A stretch of DNA of 64,000 nt from contig JAZNMO010000128.1 in NCBI GenBank assembly GCA_045579665.1, positions 1 to 64,000 on the forward strand. Direction: 5' to 3'. Position numbers and translations under genes: made by a program. The notes beneath the pieces were generated by a model that made no database searches, was not told where the DNA came from, and worked only from the letters and a program-made list of their open reading frames with translations. This DNA is from COE1 sp045579665. Its GTDB lineage: Bacteria > Bacillota > Clostridia > Lachnospirales > Lachnospiraceae. The first letter of the stretch is position 1, and each line of letters starts with the position of its first letter. Below, piece after piece: positions 18,873 to 27,435 of the stretch.

Positions 18873-20138
18873 CTACCATCCTAAACGCTGCTTTTTTACT
18901 GCCTCATACCATGCCTGAATTTCTGCACTCTTGGCCGCTTCATCCTCCGAAGTATCCTCTACATACTTTCCAATCTGTGCAAGATAATCTTCAATCGCTG
19001 CATAGCTGTATCCGCTTTCTATCAGTCTTCCAAGATATGCATCCAGCTCATCGCCCTCAAGGAACTGCATCTGCTCCTCAATATCATCTGTAAGCTTTTT
19101 ACCGTCCGAATACTCAGATACTGCCGTACCACTCTTAGCACTTGTTTTACTTGCATTAAAGCTCTTCTCCCACTGTGCGTCTGCAATAGCATCTCTCTGC
19201 TGTTCATATTCAAACGCTTTCTGCCACTGCTCATCAGATACCGTATCCCTGCTCTTGCTATAGTCAAAGCTCTGCTGCCACTGACTGTCACTCACTGCAT
19301 CCCTGTTTTGATTGTAGTTGAATGACTGTGCCCACTGAGCATCTGCTACGGCATCTCTTTCCTTCTGATAAGCAAACTGTTCCTGATTAAACTCCTGATT
19401 CCAAAGATTATTTTGCATACTTGAAAGATAATCTCTATCATTGTAAAAATCTGATACCTGGTCTCTATAAGCTCCATAATCCTGATTGTAAAGAGTATTG
19501 TACTGGTCCATGCTAAAACTTCTGTCTGCCTGCCAATCGCTTACACTGTCACGGTGTTTTCCATATTCCCTGTCATCCTGTGCGCTCACTGCTGATAACT
19601 GGTCATACATCTTATCTGTATCCATCTGATACTTCTGCAATGCCATCTGATAAAGGTCAGGAATTTTATCATTAAGCTGTGTCAGATACTGCTGGTACGC
19701 CTGTGAGCCTGCACTTGCTCCGTAGGACGACCCGAATCCCCCTGTCAACGCACTTGTCGCCGCCTGTGTATCTAGCATGGCCTGCTTGCCTGCCTGTTCA
19801 TACTGATTCTTATAATTCTGATATAGGGCATCAGCGTTGAAATCATACTTGAAATCCTTCTGCTGAAGGATATTGTCAAGAAGCGTGTTAATCTGCCCGG
19901 AATACTGACTCTGGTAATTGCTCGGCTTATTTGCATTTGTCTCCTGAAGCTGTTTGTATGCCTGCGTCACCGTATCTGATGCCTGATACTGCCCGGGTGC
20001 ATTCTTATTAACTGCTCCAAGGGCTGCTGACGCCTCGCCGGATGTGGTAGGGTTTGCTGTATTACGGTTATATACAGTCTTAGTTCCCGGAAGTTCCACA
20101 CTGTCTGTTAAGGTCCTTTTCTTTTTAGTATCAGCCAT
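18873..20138 (-). CDS. Virion-associated protein with 18-residue repeats
   Basis: About 421 residues. Start set at ATG 20138 (MADTKKKRTL) behind GGAGGGTAAGA; longer in-frame starts lack a ribosome site. The Gln/Ala/Tyr-rich N-terminal half contains LTGGFGSSYGASAGSQAYQQ. About residues 200-330 hold at least four 18-residue repeats of the form RD-A/T-V/I-x-D-x-QW-xx-x-F-x-Y. The C terminus is acidic and helical. No known enzyme. Its place between the giant internal protein and the connector genes suggests an internal or tail-needle-like virion component. The start overlaps the coiled-coil gene by 8 nt. Confidence 0.65.
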   Translation of the reverse strand: MADTKKKRTLTDSVELPGTKTVYNRNTANPTTSGEASAALGAVNKNAPGQYQASDTVTQAYKQLQETNANKPSNYQSQYSGQINTLLDNILQQKDFKYDFNADALYQNYKNQYEQAGKQAMLDTQAATSALTGGFGSSYGASAGSQAYQQYLTQLNDKIPDLYQMALQKYQMDTDKMYDQLSAVSAQDDREYGKHRDSVSDWQADRSFSMDQYNTLYNQDYGAYRDQVSDFYNDRDYLSSMQNNLWNQEFNQEQFAYQKERDAVADAQWAQSFNYNQNRDAVSDSQWQQSFDYSKSRDTVSDEQWQKAFEYEQQRDAIADAQWEKSFNASKTSAKSGTAVSEYSDGKKLTDDIEEQMQFLEGDELDAYLGRLIESGYSYAAIEDYLAQIGKYVEDTSEDEAAKSAEIQAWYEAVKKQRLGW

Positions 20139-20331
20139 TCTTACCCTCCAGTTCTGCCACTCTGGCTTTAAGCTCTGCATTCTCTTTTCTTATGTCCTCA
20201 ATCGTTGCATTCATAGTACTTAGCGTCCTTTGTAACTCATTTGCAAGTGAAAAAAGATATGTTCTGATATTATCTAACTGCTTAGGAACAGGATACCTCT
20301 CCTGTCCTTTAATAGGTGGTATATTAATCAT
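20131..20331 (-). CDS. Small coiled-coil late protein
   Basis: 66 residues. A proline-containing N terminus is followed by a heptad helix from about residue 20 to 64 (LANELQRTLSTMNATIEDIR ... ENAELKARVAELEGK). Likely a short trimeric or dimeric rod in the virion. The start overlaps the preceding gene end by 8 nt; GGAGG lies 12 nt upstream. Confidence 0.65.
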   Translation of the reverse strand: MINIPPIKGQERYPVPKQLDNIRTYLFSLANELQRTLSTMNATIEDIRKENAELKARVAELEGKNG

Positions 20332-22105
20332 GTCTTACGCTACCTCCTTTAATCGTCTTGGTAAGAGAATATAACCTACATCCTCCTATACCTTTGAATT
20401 TCAGCCTTGCATGGTCACATCTGCGCAAAGATAAAGGTATATTATAGGTTCTCTTCTCTGTTGATTGTATATTGGTAACAAGCTCCCATATATCACTGGA
20501 ATCGTACTGAATGAATATCTGTAACTGTGCCTGCTTCTCTATTACAAGCCTTAATGTAAGAGCTGAGATATACTTTGTGTCTGTGGTATCCATACCGATA
20601 TCACCTGTCTCACATTCCCACTCCACATACTTCTCCTTTTCATAGATATAATTTTGCCCCGGGTAAATTTCTCCCGGATATGCATATACATCCTCCGGCA
20701 TTCCAGGGAACAATGTATTAACCAAAGCATCTGTATTGGTTACGAGAAGCACATTATCCTTATCCACGCAATACAATGCACCTGATGCATTGGCAAAATA
20801 CTGCAGCTCTGTGTCATCCTCTGCATGCCACATTCCCTTTATCGTGTCGTATACGAATACCTTCCACTCATAATTAGCATTTCGCATGCACACATAATAC
20901 TTATCCTTGCAATACCCTGCTTTCGCATCAAAGAATACAGATGTACCAAGTTCAGACGATATATTCACTGGAAGCGAACCGTCATAACTGCATATACCGT
21001 TCACTGCCTTGTAATACAGAATTTCATTAATCGTTACAAGGCTTTTCTCACTGCCTTCCTGTACCCCTCGGCAACGTGTCGTCGTAATCGTATAATTGCT
21101 TGGCTGTGTACCGTATACTTTGATAATGGCATTCTCCTTGAAGAAAAGAACATATCCTAGATGAGATATTGCACCGGTGAACTTACCTTCAATGCCAATT
21201 GTAGCCGTATATGAATCTGAAGATATCCCCATGTAACATCTCCAGTTCTTCGGGTCACCCAGCTTGCATGCATATATCTCATGATTTGCTGATGAACATC
21301 CCCATATGCGGTTATCAAGTTCTGTCACATAATCCATGTCAGGCACCACCCTGGTAAGTTTCACTTTGCTTTCCTGTGTGATTACAGAATTAATCAAGCC
21401 TGCTACAATGATGTATCCGTCACCTGCTCCGTATACAATGTTATCTGTGTTAAGGCTTGCGATGTCGCAACCTTCAATCGTTACCGCATCATATTCCGCA
21501 AAGGAATTAATTGCAGAATTAGATATACGGATGTATGTAGAAGCAATCTCAACCCACTGTGAAGAGCTGGAAGCATATTCTTTCAGCACGTTAGGTGTCG
21601 TACTGGTGTCAAGCCACACCGGATGTTCTGTTACATCCTCAGGCTCTGTAGCGCTCACATACGGTTCGTAAGCCGCTCCATTTAACTGACATAGAGTATA
21701 TGTTGTTTCACCTTCCGTTTGTACAGATACCTCCATGGTATCTAACTCACCTGTATACGTGTTGTAAATCAACTTATCCGGAAAGATACATAGATAAGCT
21801 CCTATGCGCACAAACTGTTTCTCTGTATCTGTCACATCACACACATAGTTACCGTCATACCAAAACTCTCCGTTATTAATCCAAGCAAGAGCATCCCCGC
21901 CAAATAATCCCTTAGGGTTGCTAAACCGCTGTATGATTCCTCTCTTATCTCTTGGACTGAGAACCGGATAATAATCACTTGTCATATTCACCATGTCATA
22001 GAACTGTTCCTCTCCTATGACAAGGTTGTGATTATATCCGGCAAATACATTCTGCATTGCTCTTGCAGTTGCATTACTTTTTATTAACGCCTGTATAAGT
22101 TTCAT
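20324..22105 (-). CDS. Tail/connector stabilisation protein, beta-propeller type
   Basis: 593 residues, almost all beta, with repeated Trp/Tyr blades (YGAGDGYIIVAGL, LDNRIWGCSSANHEIYACK, LGYVLFFKENAIIKVYG, EILYYKAVNGICSYDG). This is the pattern of P22 gp10-like and related podovirus hub proteins that plug the head-tail channel. The short gene at 22114-22488 next to it fits a connector adaptor. Contains palindrome site 4 (encodes GCDIAS). Confidence 0.7.
   Translation of the reverse strand: MKLIQALIKSNATARAMQNVFAGYNHNLVIGEEQFYDMVNMTSDYYPVLSPRDKRGIIQRFSNPKGLFGGDALAWINNGEFWYDGNYVCDVTDTEKQFVRIGAYLCIFPDKLIYNTYTGELDTMEVSVQTEGETTYTLCQLNGAAYEPYVSATEPEDVTEHPVWLDTSTTPNVLKEYASSSSQWVEIASTYIRISNSAINSFAEYDAVTIEGCDIASLNTDNIVYGAGDGYIIVAGLINSVITQESKVKLTRVVPDMDYVTELDNRIWGCSSANHEIYACKLGDPKNWRCYMGISSDSYTATIGIEGKFTGAISHLGYVLFFKENAIIKVYGTQPSNYTITTTRCRGVQEGSEKSLVTINEILYYKAVNGICSYDGSLPVNISSELGTSVFFDAKAGYCKDKYYVCMRNANYEWKVFVYDTIKGMWHAEDDTELQYFANASGALYCVDKDNVLLVTNTDALVNTLFPGMPEDVYAYPGEIYPGQNYIYEKEKYVEWECETGDIGMDTTDTKYISALTLRLVIEKQAQLQIFIQYDSSDIWELVTNIQSTEKRTYNIPLSLRRCDHARLKFKGIGGCRLYSLTKTIKGGSVRHD
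21457..21470. repeat. Dispersed palindrome site 4
   Basis: TTGCGATGTCGCAA inside the propeller gene; read in a different codon frame (CDIA) from sites 1-3. Confidence 0.85.
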
Positions 22106-22113
22106 CTCATCAC

Positions 22114-22488
22114 CTACATATAATTCTTAATGCGTACCTGTTTATGTTTGTGATTTCTTCCGTAATATGCCATATACTCCTTGTAGCTCTGGTTAAACTG
22201 CTCTGACATATTGTTATAAGCGGTCCATTCTTGTTGGATGAAATCAATCTTGCTCATTAGATATTCTGAATACAGTCTTGCATATGGCTCCTCTGCTATC
22301 AGTTCCGTGCTGTACGGTGTATCTATGCTTATGTTTGGTTTCTTATAAGTCTCATTGTTTTCATGCGTAAGTATAATTTCTTTATATATGGTCAATTCCA
22401 CATCCTGAAGCCATCCTAGCTTAATACCTTCATCAATCGTATTAGGCTTTAACTCGTCTACTGTAGACATTACCTGTTGTATATTCAT
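22114..22488 (-). CDS. Head-tail connector adaptor-like protein
   Basis: About 124 residues. Start ATG 22488 (MNIQQVMSTVDELKPN), eight bases behind GGAGG; the longer in-frame reading runs back through a terminator-like hairpin. DEGIKLGWLQDVELTIYKEI is of the type found in short helical head-completion adaptors of podoviruses (gp4/gp11-like). Assignment rests on size, fold style and position between capsid and propeller protein. Confidence 0.65.
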   Translation of the reverse strand: MNIQQVMSTVDELKPNTIDEGIKLGWLQDVELTIYKEIILTHENNETYKKPNISIDTPYSTELIAEEPYARLYSEYLMSKIDFIQQEWTAYNNMSEQFNQSYKEYMAYYGRNHKHKQVRIKNYM

Positions 22489-22499
22489 AGTGCCTCCTA

Positions 22500-22540
22500 C
22501 AAAAAGAAGGAAAGAACGGAACATACCGCCTTCCCTTCTT
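22500..22540 (-). terminator. Intrinsic terminator-like hairpin between capsid and connector genes
   Basis: Minus strand AAGAAGG(G)AA / TTTCCTTCTT stem running into T-rich sequence just before GGAGG of the next gene. It could lower connector-gene transcription relative to capsid. Confidence 0.65.
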
Positions 22541-22547
22541 ACAACTA

Positions 22548-22952
22548 CTAATTTAATTGCTTAGATTTCTCAGATGTTTCTGTAACCAGCTGTTCAATCA
22601 TCATAGCTGTTCTTGTATCCTGGCTCTCAGAATGTTCTATAATCTCAGCCACCGACTGTGGTACATCTACATATACACCTCTCTGAATCTGATAAACCTT
22701 ACCGTTGATTCCACAAATGAAATCATCTTTATAATCTTTATCATCTTTAAAGAGCTTAATTCTCACTCTAGGTTCTTCTTCGATAGCCTGAGCTGTAGAC
22801 TTTGCCACATCCGATACCCGTTTATCTATCTCTTGTTTTAGTACTGCATTTTCCTGCTTGGAAGCGGCAAGTGCCGCCTCCAATGCTGCAATCTGCTTCT
22901 GTGATTCATCAGCCACAGGTGCAGTTGTTTCTACTGCTTCATTCTTAGCCAT
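22548..22952 (-). CDS. Small head-region protein, unknown
   Basis: 134 residues. N-terminal Ala/Glu-rich coiled coil (about 18-50), then a compact segment CGINGKVYQIQRGVYVDVPQSV and a helical tail. It follows the capsid gene directly, where head-decoration or head-completion proteins are common. Not recognised further. ATG behind AGGAGG. Confidence 0.6.
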   Translation of the reverse strand: MAKNEAVETTAPVADESQKQIAALEAALAASKQENAVLKQEIDKRVSDVAKSTAQAIEEEPRVRIKLFKDDKDYKDDFICGINGKVYQIQRGVYVDVPQSVAEIIEHSESQDTRTAMMIEQLVTETSEKSKQLN

Positions 22953-22973
22953 ATGTTAATCCTCCTATATGCC

Positions 22974-23993
22974 CTAATTAGCCTCAGCTACTTCTGAGTA
23001 CTTCTCAGAACATGACTCAATACGTACCATGTACTGTTCTACAAGTCTCTTAGCAACCTTTGTAGCCTTCCAGCCAACTGTAGCTCTCTGATTCAATGGG
23101 TCATCACCTGAACCAAGCTGCTTAATGATATGCTGTAATCCACCGCCTTCAAGCTCTGTGGTTGCATATGCATGCGCACCTAACACAAGAGTGCTGAATA
23201 CTGCAAGTCCAGTAGGACATGTTGAATCCTTCCAAATCTTCGCTTCTGTTGAATCTACAAAACGAACCTTACCAATCTTTCCAAGCTCTCCCTCAAAAAG
23301 GTTCTCCGGCTTTGCATACTTATGCGCTTCAATCCACTCCTCATGACGCATTAAGTCATATGCTACATATGGGTGGATAATCGCTACATAACCACCTTCA
23401 AGATATGGTGCATTCTGTGCCTTAAGTACTGTAGCTGCCTGATAAATCAAATCTGGTGTAAGCTTTGCTGTCTTGTCAAGAGCAGCTCTTGAAGTAACCA
23501 CAGTCTCTGTACCGCCACTTACCTTAGGTGCGTAGATAACATTTGTACCGCCTGCGAGGACCTCTCTCGTAATGGTATCCAATGTCATACCTGACTGACT
23601 TCCCTGAAGCTTGCTGGCCTGTACAATATTGTTATCAATCGCTGTCATCTTCAAGATATCTGAGATTGTTACATAATCACCATACTGTGCCACCTCAGCT
23701 GTAATTACACCCATATTGAGTTTATTACCCTTAGGTGTTACTCCTTCCTGTAATGGTGTTGTTGCCTTAGGTAATGAATCGTACTTTCTAAATTCGATTA
23801 CCTTACCCTTTCCCTGAGGGATAGGATACTTGTCTGCGAACTGGTCATGTACCAGATGTGGCTGGGCCTCATCAATCAAAGTAGCGTTATAAAATGTTTT
23901 CATTTCTCCGCTGAGTCCGGCGTCTGTAGTGACGTTTGTGTTTGGCTCAGCAAAGAACTGTAAGTTTAACTTAAGTAAATCTTTCTTCTTCAT
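22974..23993 (-). CDS. Major capsid protein, N4-gp56 family, with Prp-type N-terminal motif
   Basis: 339 residues, HK97-like shell protein of the N4-gp56 family. Signature blocks: MKTFYNATLIDEAQPHLVHD, GKVIEFRKYDSLPKATTPLQ, EGVTPKGNKLNM, QYGDYVTISDILKMTAID, and GYVAIIHPYVAYDLM. The N terminus reads MKKKDLLKLNLQFFA then E. KLNLQFFA is the N-terminal signal that Prp removes from ribosomal protein L27 in Firmicutes, so cleavage after Ala15 is expected. A Prp homologue is encoded two genes upstream in the operon. ATG behind GGAGACGC. Confidence 0.93.
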   Translation of the reverse strand: MKKKDLLKLNLQFFAEPNTNVTTDAGLSGEMKTFYNATLIDEAQPHLVHDQFADKYPIPQGKGKVIEFRKYDSLPKATTPLQEGVTPKGNKLNMGVITAEVAQYGDYVTISDILKMTAIDNNIVQASKLQGSQSGMTLDTITREVLAGGTNVIYAPKVSGGTETVVTSRAALDKTAKLTPDLIYQAATVLKAQNAPYLEGGYVAIIHPYVAYDLMRHEEWIEAHKYAKPENLFEGELGKIGKVRFVDSTEAKIWKDSTCPTGLAVFSTLVLGAHAYATTELEGGGLQHIIKQLGSGDDPLNQRATVGWKATKVAKRLVEQYMVRIESCSEKYSEVAEAN

Positions 23994-24004
23994 CGTGCGT
24001 CTCC

Positions 24005-24937
24005 TTAGAATGAAATCTGTTCCCCACGCTGCACTCTTCTAATGATTTCCTGTCTGTCCTGCTTAGTAAGCTTGCTCACGTCGGTCTTTGTTATAATGCC
24101 TGTGTTGTTAGTGGCTGCACCATTCTCCGGTGGACGCTGTGCTCTGGTCTGAATGTTCTGCGATACCTGCTGAGCCACCTTCTGAGCCGTGTACTGCATT
24201 GCACCACTCATAATCTCATCAAGGTGTATCGTCTCATAGGCTGTCTTAACCGGGATTCCTCGCATAATCAAATCTCTAAAATCCTTGTTCTGTGTTTCTG
24301 TCTGGAAATCAAAATTAGGATATGTACTTTTAAGCTCCTCACCCTGTCGGTGCCATTCTTCCATGCTCTGACGAATCTGGTCATCTTTTAAACGTTCCTG
24401 CATCTGCTGTCTAAGCTTGATATTCTCAGCCTCCATCTTTTTGGATGCTTTGAGCTGTTCTACATCCATTCCCCTTGCAGCTGCTTCCTGCTCATAGTAA
24501 GTGTTATCCGCTTCTATGGCTTTCATCAGTGCCTGTGGGTCTTTTGCATCAATGCCATACTTAGATGCAAGCATATCCAGAACCGGATTCATTGCGTCCA
24601 TCTGCTGTCTTAGTGCTTCTTCTGCCTGCTTCTGCTGTTTGAATCGCTCATTAAAGGCTTTCTGGAATGTTTTCTGGTAATCATCCTTGTAATCACCTTT
24701 AATCAATTCCTCAAACGGTATTCTTTCAGAAGCATTGTTTTCAGCCGGAGCGTCAGGCTGATTCTCTGTCTGCTTACCGTATCTTACATTTGATAAGTCA
24801 TTCTTCGCTCTAGTGTTAGCAGCGGCGGCCTGCTGTGTACCTTCGCCCGTTCCTTCTGCTGCGGTTGCTGCTGTTCCTGCGCCGGCTGCACCAGCTCCAC
24901 CTTCAGCAAAATACTGTAATTGTAATCTGTAATCCAT
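24005..24937 (-). CDS. Capsid scaffold protein with Prp-type N-terminal motif
   Basis: About 310 residues, Glu/Gln/Lys-rich with long coiled-coil helices (about 85-225) and a short basic tail, typical of a scaffold placed before the capsid gene. I start at ATG 24937 (MDYRLQLQYFAEGG), with GGAGG 5 nt before it; the ATG four codons upstream lies within the ribosome site. RLQLQYFA then EGG mirrors the LNLQFFA cleavage signal, so Prp would cut after Ala11. Confidence 0.85.
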   Translation of the reverse strand: MDYRLQLQYFAEGGAGAAGAGTAATAAEGTGEGTQQAAAANTRAKNDLSNVRYGKQTENQPDAPAENNASERIPFEELIKGDYKDDYQKTFQKAFNERFKQQKQAEEALRQQMDAMNPVLDMLASKYGIDAKDPQALMKAIEADNTYYEQEAAARGMDVEQLKASKKMEAENIKLRQQMQERLKDDQIRQSMEEWHRQGEELKSTYPNFDFQTETQNKDFRDLIMRGIPVKTAYETIHLDEIMSGAMQYTAQKVAQQVSQNIQTRAQRPPENGAATNNTGIITKTDVSKLTKQDRQEIIRRVQRGEQISF

Positions 24938-25021
24938 GATATCCTCCATCGTCTGTCCGAAGTGTCCTGCTTCCTCTTCTCCTCAGTGAGGGCATACAAG
25001 ACAAGCTCGGATGCCCCCGAA

Positions 25022-25063
25022 AAAGAATAAGGAGGATTGCAATCTTATTGTTGCATATCCTCC
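25022..25063 (-). terminator. Stem-loop/terminator before scaffold gene
   Basis: Minus strand GGAGGATATGCAA / TTGCAATCCTCC (one bulged A), loop CAATAAGA, then TTATTCTTTTT. The loop and inner stem are shared with the hairpin at 31655-31676. Confidence 0.75.
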
Positions 25064-25070
25064 AAAAAAA

Positions 25071-25101
25071 TTACTCCCCTCTTTGGCCAAAATCTATGTT
25101 A
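25071..25101 (-). repeat. GGCC-centred repeat element, copy 2
   Basis: Minus strand CTAACATAGATTTTGGCC then AAAGAGGGGAGTAA; the first TAA is the stop codon of the Prp gene. It is followed within 10 nt by the stem-loop at 25031-25063. Confidence 0.8.
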
Positions 25102-25404
25102 GCTCATAACAGACACATATTCAGGATAGCTGTCAGCCATCATTGAAACCCCTGTATTTATCACATTTAGAGCCTCTTCCAGTTCATTACCATATCGTTT
25201 AGTAAAAGATAAAAAGATGTATCCATCATCTTGTAAACAATAATAATCAAGCACATCGTTATCACGTAATACCTGCATTAACGTAAAAGTCAGAGTGCTT
25301 ATACCTGCACACACGATATCCTGTCCCGCCTGTGCGTATCCGCTATGGCCTTTGACCTCTAAAGCATATCCCTCCGATGTATCTTTGATGCTAATAACTG
25401 TCAT
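25099..25404 (-). CDS. prp: Prp-type cysteine protease (ribosomal L27-processing family), phage copy
   Basis: 101 residues, family length. Prp (YsxB/DUF464) cleaves the N-terminal extension of L27 in Firmicutes. The catalytic pair is in place: H20 in VKGHSGYA and C32 in GQDIVCAGIS, at the family's 12-residue spacing. It lies between the portal and scaffold genes. Both scaffold and capsid carry L27-like cut sites, so the likely role is procapsid maturation. ATG overlaps the preceding stop (ATGA), with GGAG 8 nt upstream. Host Prp could also act on these motifs. Confidence 0.9.
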   Translation of the reverse strand: MTVISIKDTSEGYALEVKGHSGYAQAGQDIVCAGISTLTFTLMQVLRDNDVLDYYCLQDDGYIFLSFTKRYGNELEEALNVINTGVSMMADSYPEYVSVMS

Positions 25405-25541
25405 TTATCTATCTCCAATCCGCATTTGATGCATTTCCTGCGATTTTTGAAAGGCACAAAATGATGAAAACAATGCATTTTCTTTTCTTCCGTACTCTCT
25501 TCTACTGCATCCTCTGTAACTTCTGTTACTTCTTCACTCAT
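25401..25541 (-). CDS. Small zinc-finger-like late protein
   Basis: 46 residues: acidic N terminus (MSEEVTEVTEDAVEESTEE), then HCFHHFVPFKNRRKCIKCGLE, where Cys/His residues could bind one zinc. ATG behind GGAGGATGT; stop overlaps the Prp start by 4 nt. Role unknown; the tight coupling suggests real translation. Confidence 0.65.
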   Translation of the reverse strand: MSEEVTEVTEDAVEESTEEKKMHCFHHFVPFKNRRKCIKCGLEIDK

Positions 25542-25549
25542 ACATCCTC

Positions 25550-27427
25550 CTATACAGGGCTTGCTTGATTGTTAGCCACTTCCTTTGTCGTCTCTGCCTG
25601 AGACTGTGATTTCTGTTGTACCTTATTAGGCCTGTCTTGCGACGTCGAAAGCATTGCCTGTCCTGCTGCCTGATTGAGTAGTCTACCCTGTAGCTCCGGG
25701 TGGTCCTGCTCTACAATAGCTGATAACTGCATTAGTTGCTGACTCATCATGGCCAATTGCTGATACATGGTACCGTTATCCTGTACTTTCTGAATAATCT
25801 TGTCTTTGGTATCAAAGTCCATCATCTCAAGACACGCAAGCGTCATATCAGCATTCTGCGGATTAAAAAATCCCATCTGATAGAACTGTAATGCAAGCTC
25901 ATTCTGACTCATCTTGCTATATGCCGATTTCTTACTCGCCACAACATTGATATCAAACACAGGTAATCTTTCCCCCATATTCACGCCAAATGCATTACCC
26001 TGCATCTGCGGTTTAATACCGACGTTGCTAAAACTCCTAAACTCCTGCTTCCCCATTTCTCCTGTTATTCGAAAGCATCTTGGCTCTGTGTAAAACTGTC
26101 TGATAAGTTCGATTATCAGATAACACTCCTGCTGAAATGCTCTGTATGCACTCTTCAGCATATCTCTCGACAGCTTACTACCTGCTTCCATTAATGCAGA
26201 AATGGCACTTGCCGCTGTGACTCCTGACGATGTGCTTCCCTGCGAAAAATCCCTGTTACCGGATGTCTCTTTTAATTCCTCAATCTTATTGTTGCGTATG
26301 GTAACTACCATGCTGTCCATTTGGTTAGGAGTAATCTCGCGCATGCTATCATCGTTCAAGTTGCCGCTTACATGGATAAATGTATTGTTATAATCCGCAA
26401 ACTCATCCTCGTTTACGCTACCGTTGTTTTTTACAAACCAACGCTTTTTCGATGCCTGAAAAGCATATGTAAGGACTGCTTTATCCAGCTTGTCTATGTA
26501 CATCTGACAATTCTTCATGACATCTATATATCCAAAACCCGCGGGGCTTCCCTCAACCTCAAACAAGGTATCAAATACAAAAGGATATTTGCCATGGTCA
26601 TAGAACCCTCTTACCGCATAATTATGGTCATTCTCACTTGCATATATGATATATTCATTCACATATTTAACGAAATGAACTACCGTTTTAACCTTTCCCG
26701 TATCATCCTTTGTAGTATTCTTATAGTACCAGTCCACCACCATAGACTTATCCGATGTATCTATGTTGTCATCATGGATATAATGACTGACATCTGTACC
26801 ATCATTTCCCTGGATATTTGCTTCCGGATACATCTTATTAAGCAACTCATTGTCTACTAATTCCACACAGAAGAAATCTCTTGACTTCTGTATATCCGTT
26901 GCTCCGGGTTCCCAGAATACATTTAGGATATCTATCTTCTTAACCGTGATATCCCCTAAACCGTTCATCTTGGAACTGTCCCAGAAGATGCCCTTTACTC
27001 CGCATCCCTGTTTAAGTTTGTACCACCATACATCTGAGTACACCTGCTCATATTCATTCTGTTCCAATACCACAGGGAGGATACTTGACAAATCTTTGGC
27101 GGCACTCTCGTCGTCAGCACTTCTCGCCAATACACATGGCTCAGGATAGTTATCCATGGCATCGGCATGTTTATTAGCAATAGAGTTAAACAGCCATGCT
27201 GATGTAGGTTCATTATCACTCTTCTCCTGTCCGTTTCTTATCTCGTCCCAGTGACGCATTTTCCACCACTGTTCATTTGATACGATTCTCTTCTCCAGAT
27301 TGGCCTTAGCCTCTCTGTACTTCTGCAAGCGCATATTCGCCTGTTGAATCTCTGCTTTACCTATCAGCTTCCTGCTCTCTTCAATGCGCTGCTCTACCAG
27401 CTCCTGCATATTCTGTTCTTCTCCCAT
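25550..27427 (-). CDS. Portal protein, podovirus (P22-like) type
   Basis: 625 residues. Forms the dodecameric DNA channel at one capsid vertex. Evidence is the size, the Gln/Trp-rich helical N terminus (EQWWKMRHWDEIRNGQEKS, TSAWLFNSIANKHADAMDNY) and PEPCVLARSADDESAAKDLS, all typical of P22-like portals. A helical C-terminal barrel rich in Gln/Met follows (about 545-600). It lies directly after large terminase. ATG behind GGAGGCTAT. Palindrome site 5 falls near the C terminus. Confidence 0.85.
   Translation of the reverse strand: MGEEQNMQELVEQRIEESRKLIGKAEIQQANMRLQKYREAKANLEKRIVSNEQWWKMRHWDEIRNGQEKSDNEPTSAWLFNSIANKHADAMDNYPEPCVLARSADDESAAKDLSSILPVVLEQNEYEQVYSDVWWYKLKQGCGVKGIFWDSSKMNGLGDITVKKIDILNVFWEPGATDIQKSRDFFCVELVDNELLNKMYPEANIQGNDGTDVSHYIHDDNIDTSDKSMVVDWYYKNTTKDDTGKVKTVVHFVKYVNEYIIYASENDHNYAVRGFYDHGKYPFVFDTLFEVEGSPAGFGYIDVMKNCQMYIDKLDKAVLTYAFQASKKRWFVKNNGSVNEDEFADYNNTFIHVSGNLNDDSMREITPNQMDSMVVTIRNNKIEELKETSGNRDFSQGSTSSGVTAASAISALMEAGSKLSRDMLKSAYRAFQQECYLIIELIRQFYTEPRCFRITGEMGKQEFRSFSNVGIKPQMQGNAFGVNMGERLPVFDINVVASKKSAYSKMSQNELALQFYQMGFFNPQNADMTLACLEMMDFDTKDKIIQKVQDNGTMYQQLAMMSQQLMQLSAIVEQDHPELQGRLLNQAAGQAMLSTSQDRPNKVQQKSQSQAETTKEVANNQASPV
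25637..25650. repeat. Dispersed palindrome site 5 (degenerate right arm)
   Basis: TTGCGACGTCGAAA, left arm intact, inside the portal gene. Confidence 0.65.
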
Positions 27428-27435
27428 ATAGCCTC

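Noticed and set aside
24784..24999. 71-codon ORF overlapping the scaffold start
   Set aside because: Out of frame with the scaffold, whose own ribosome site and Prp motif support its start.
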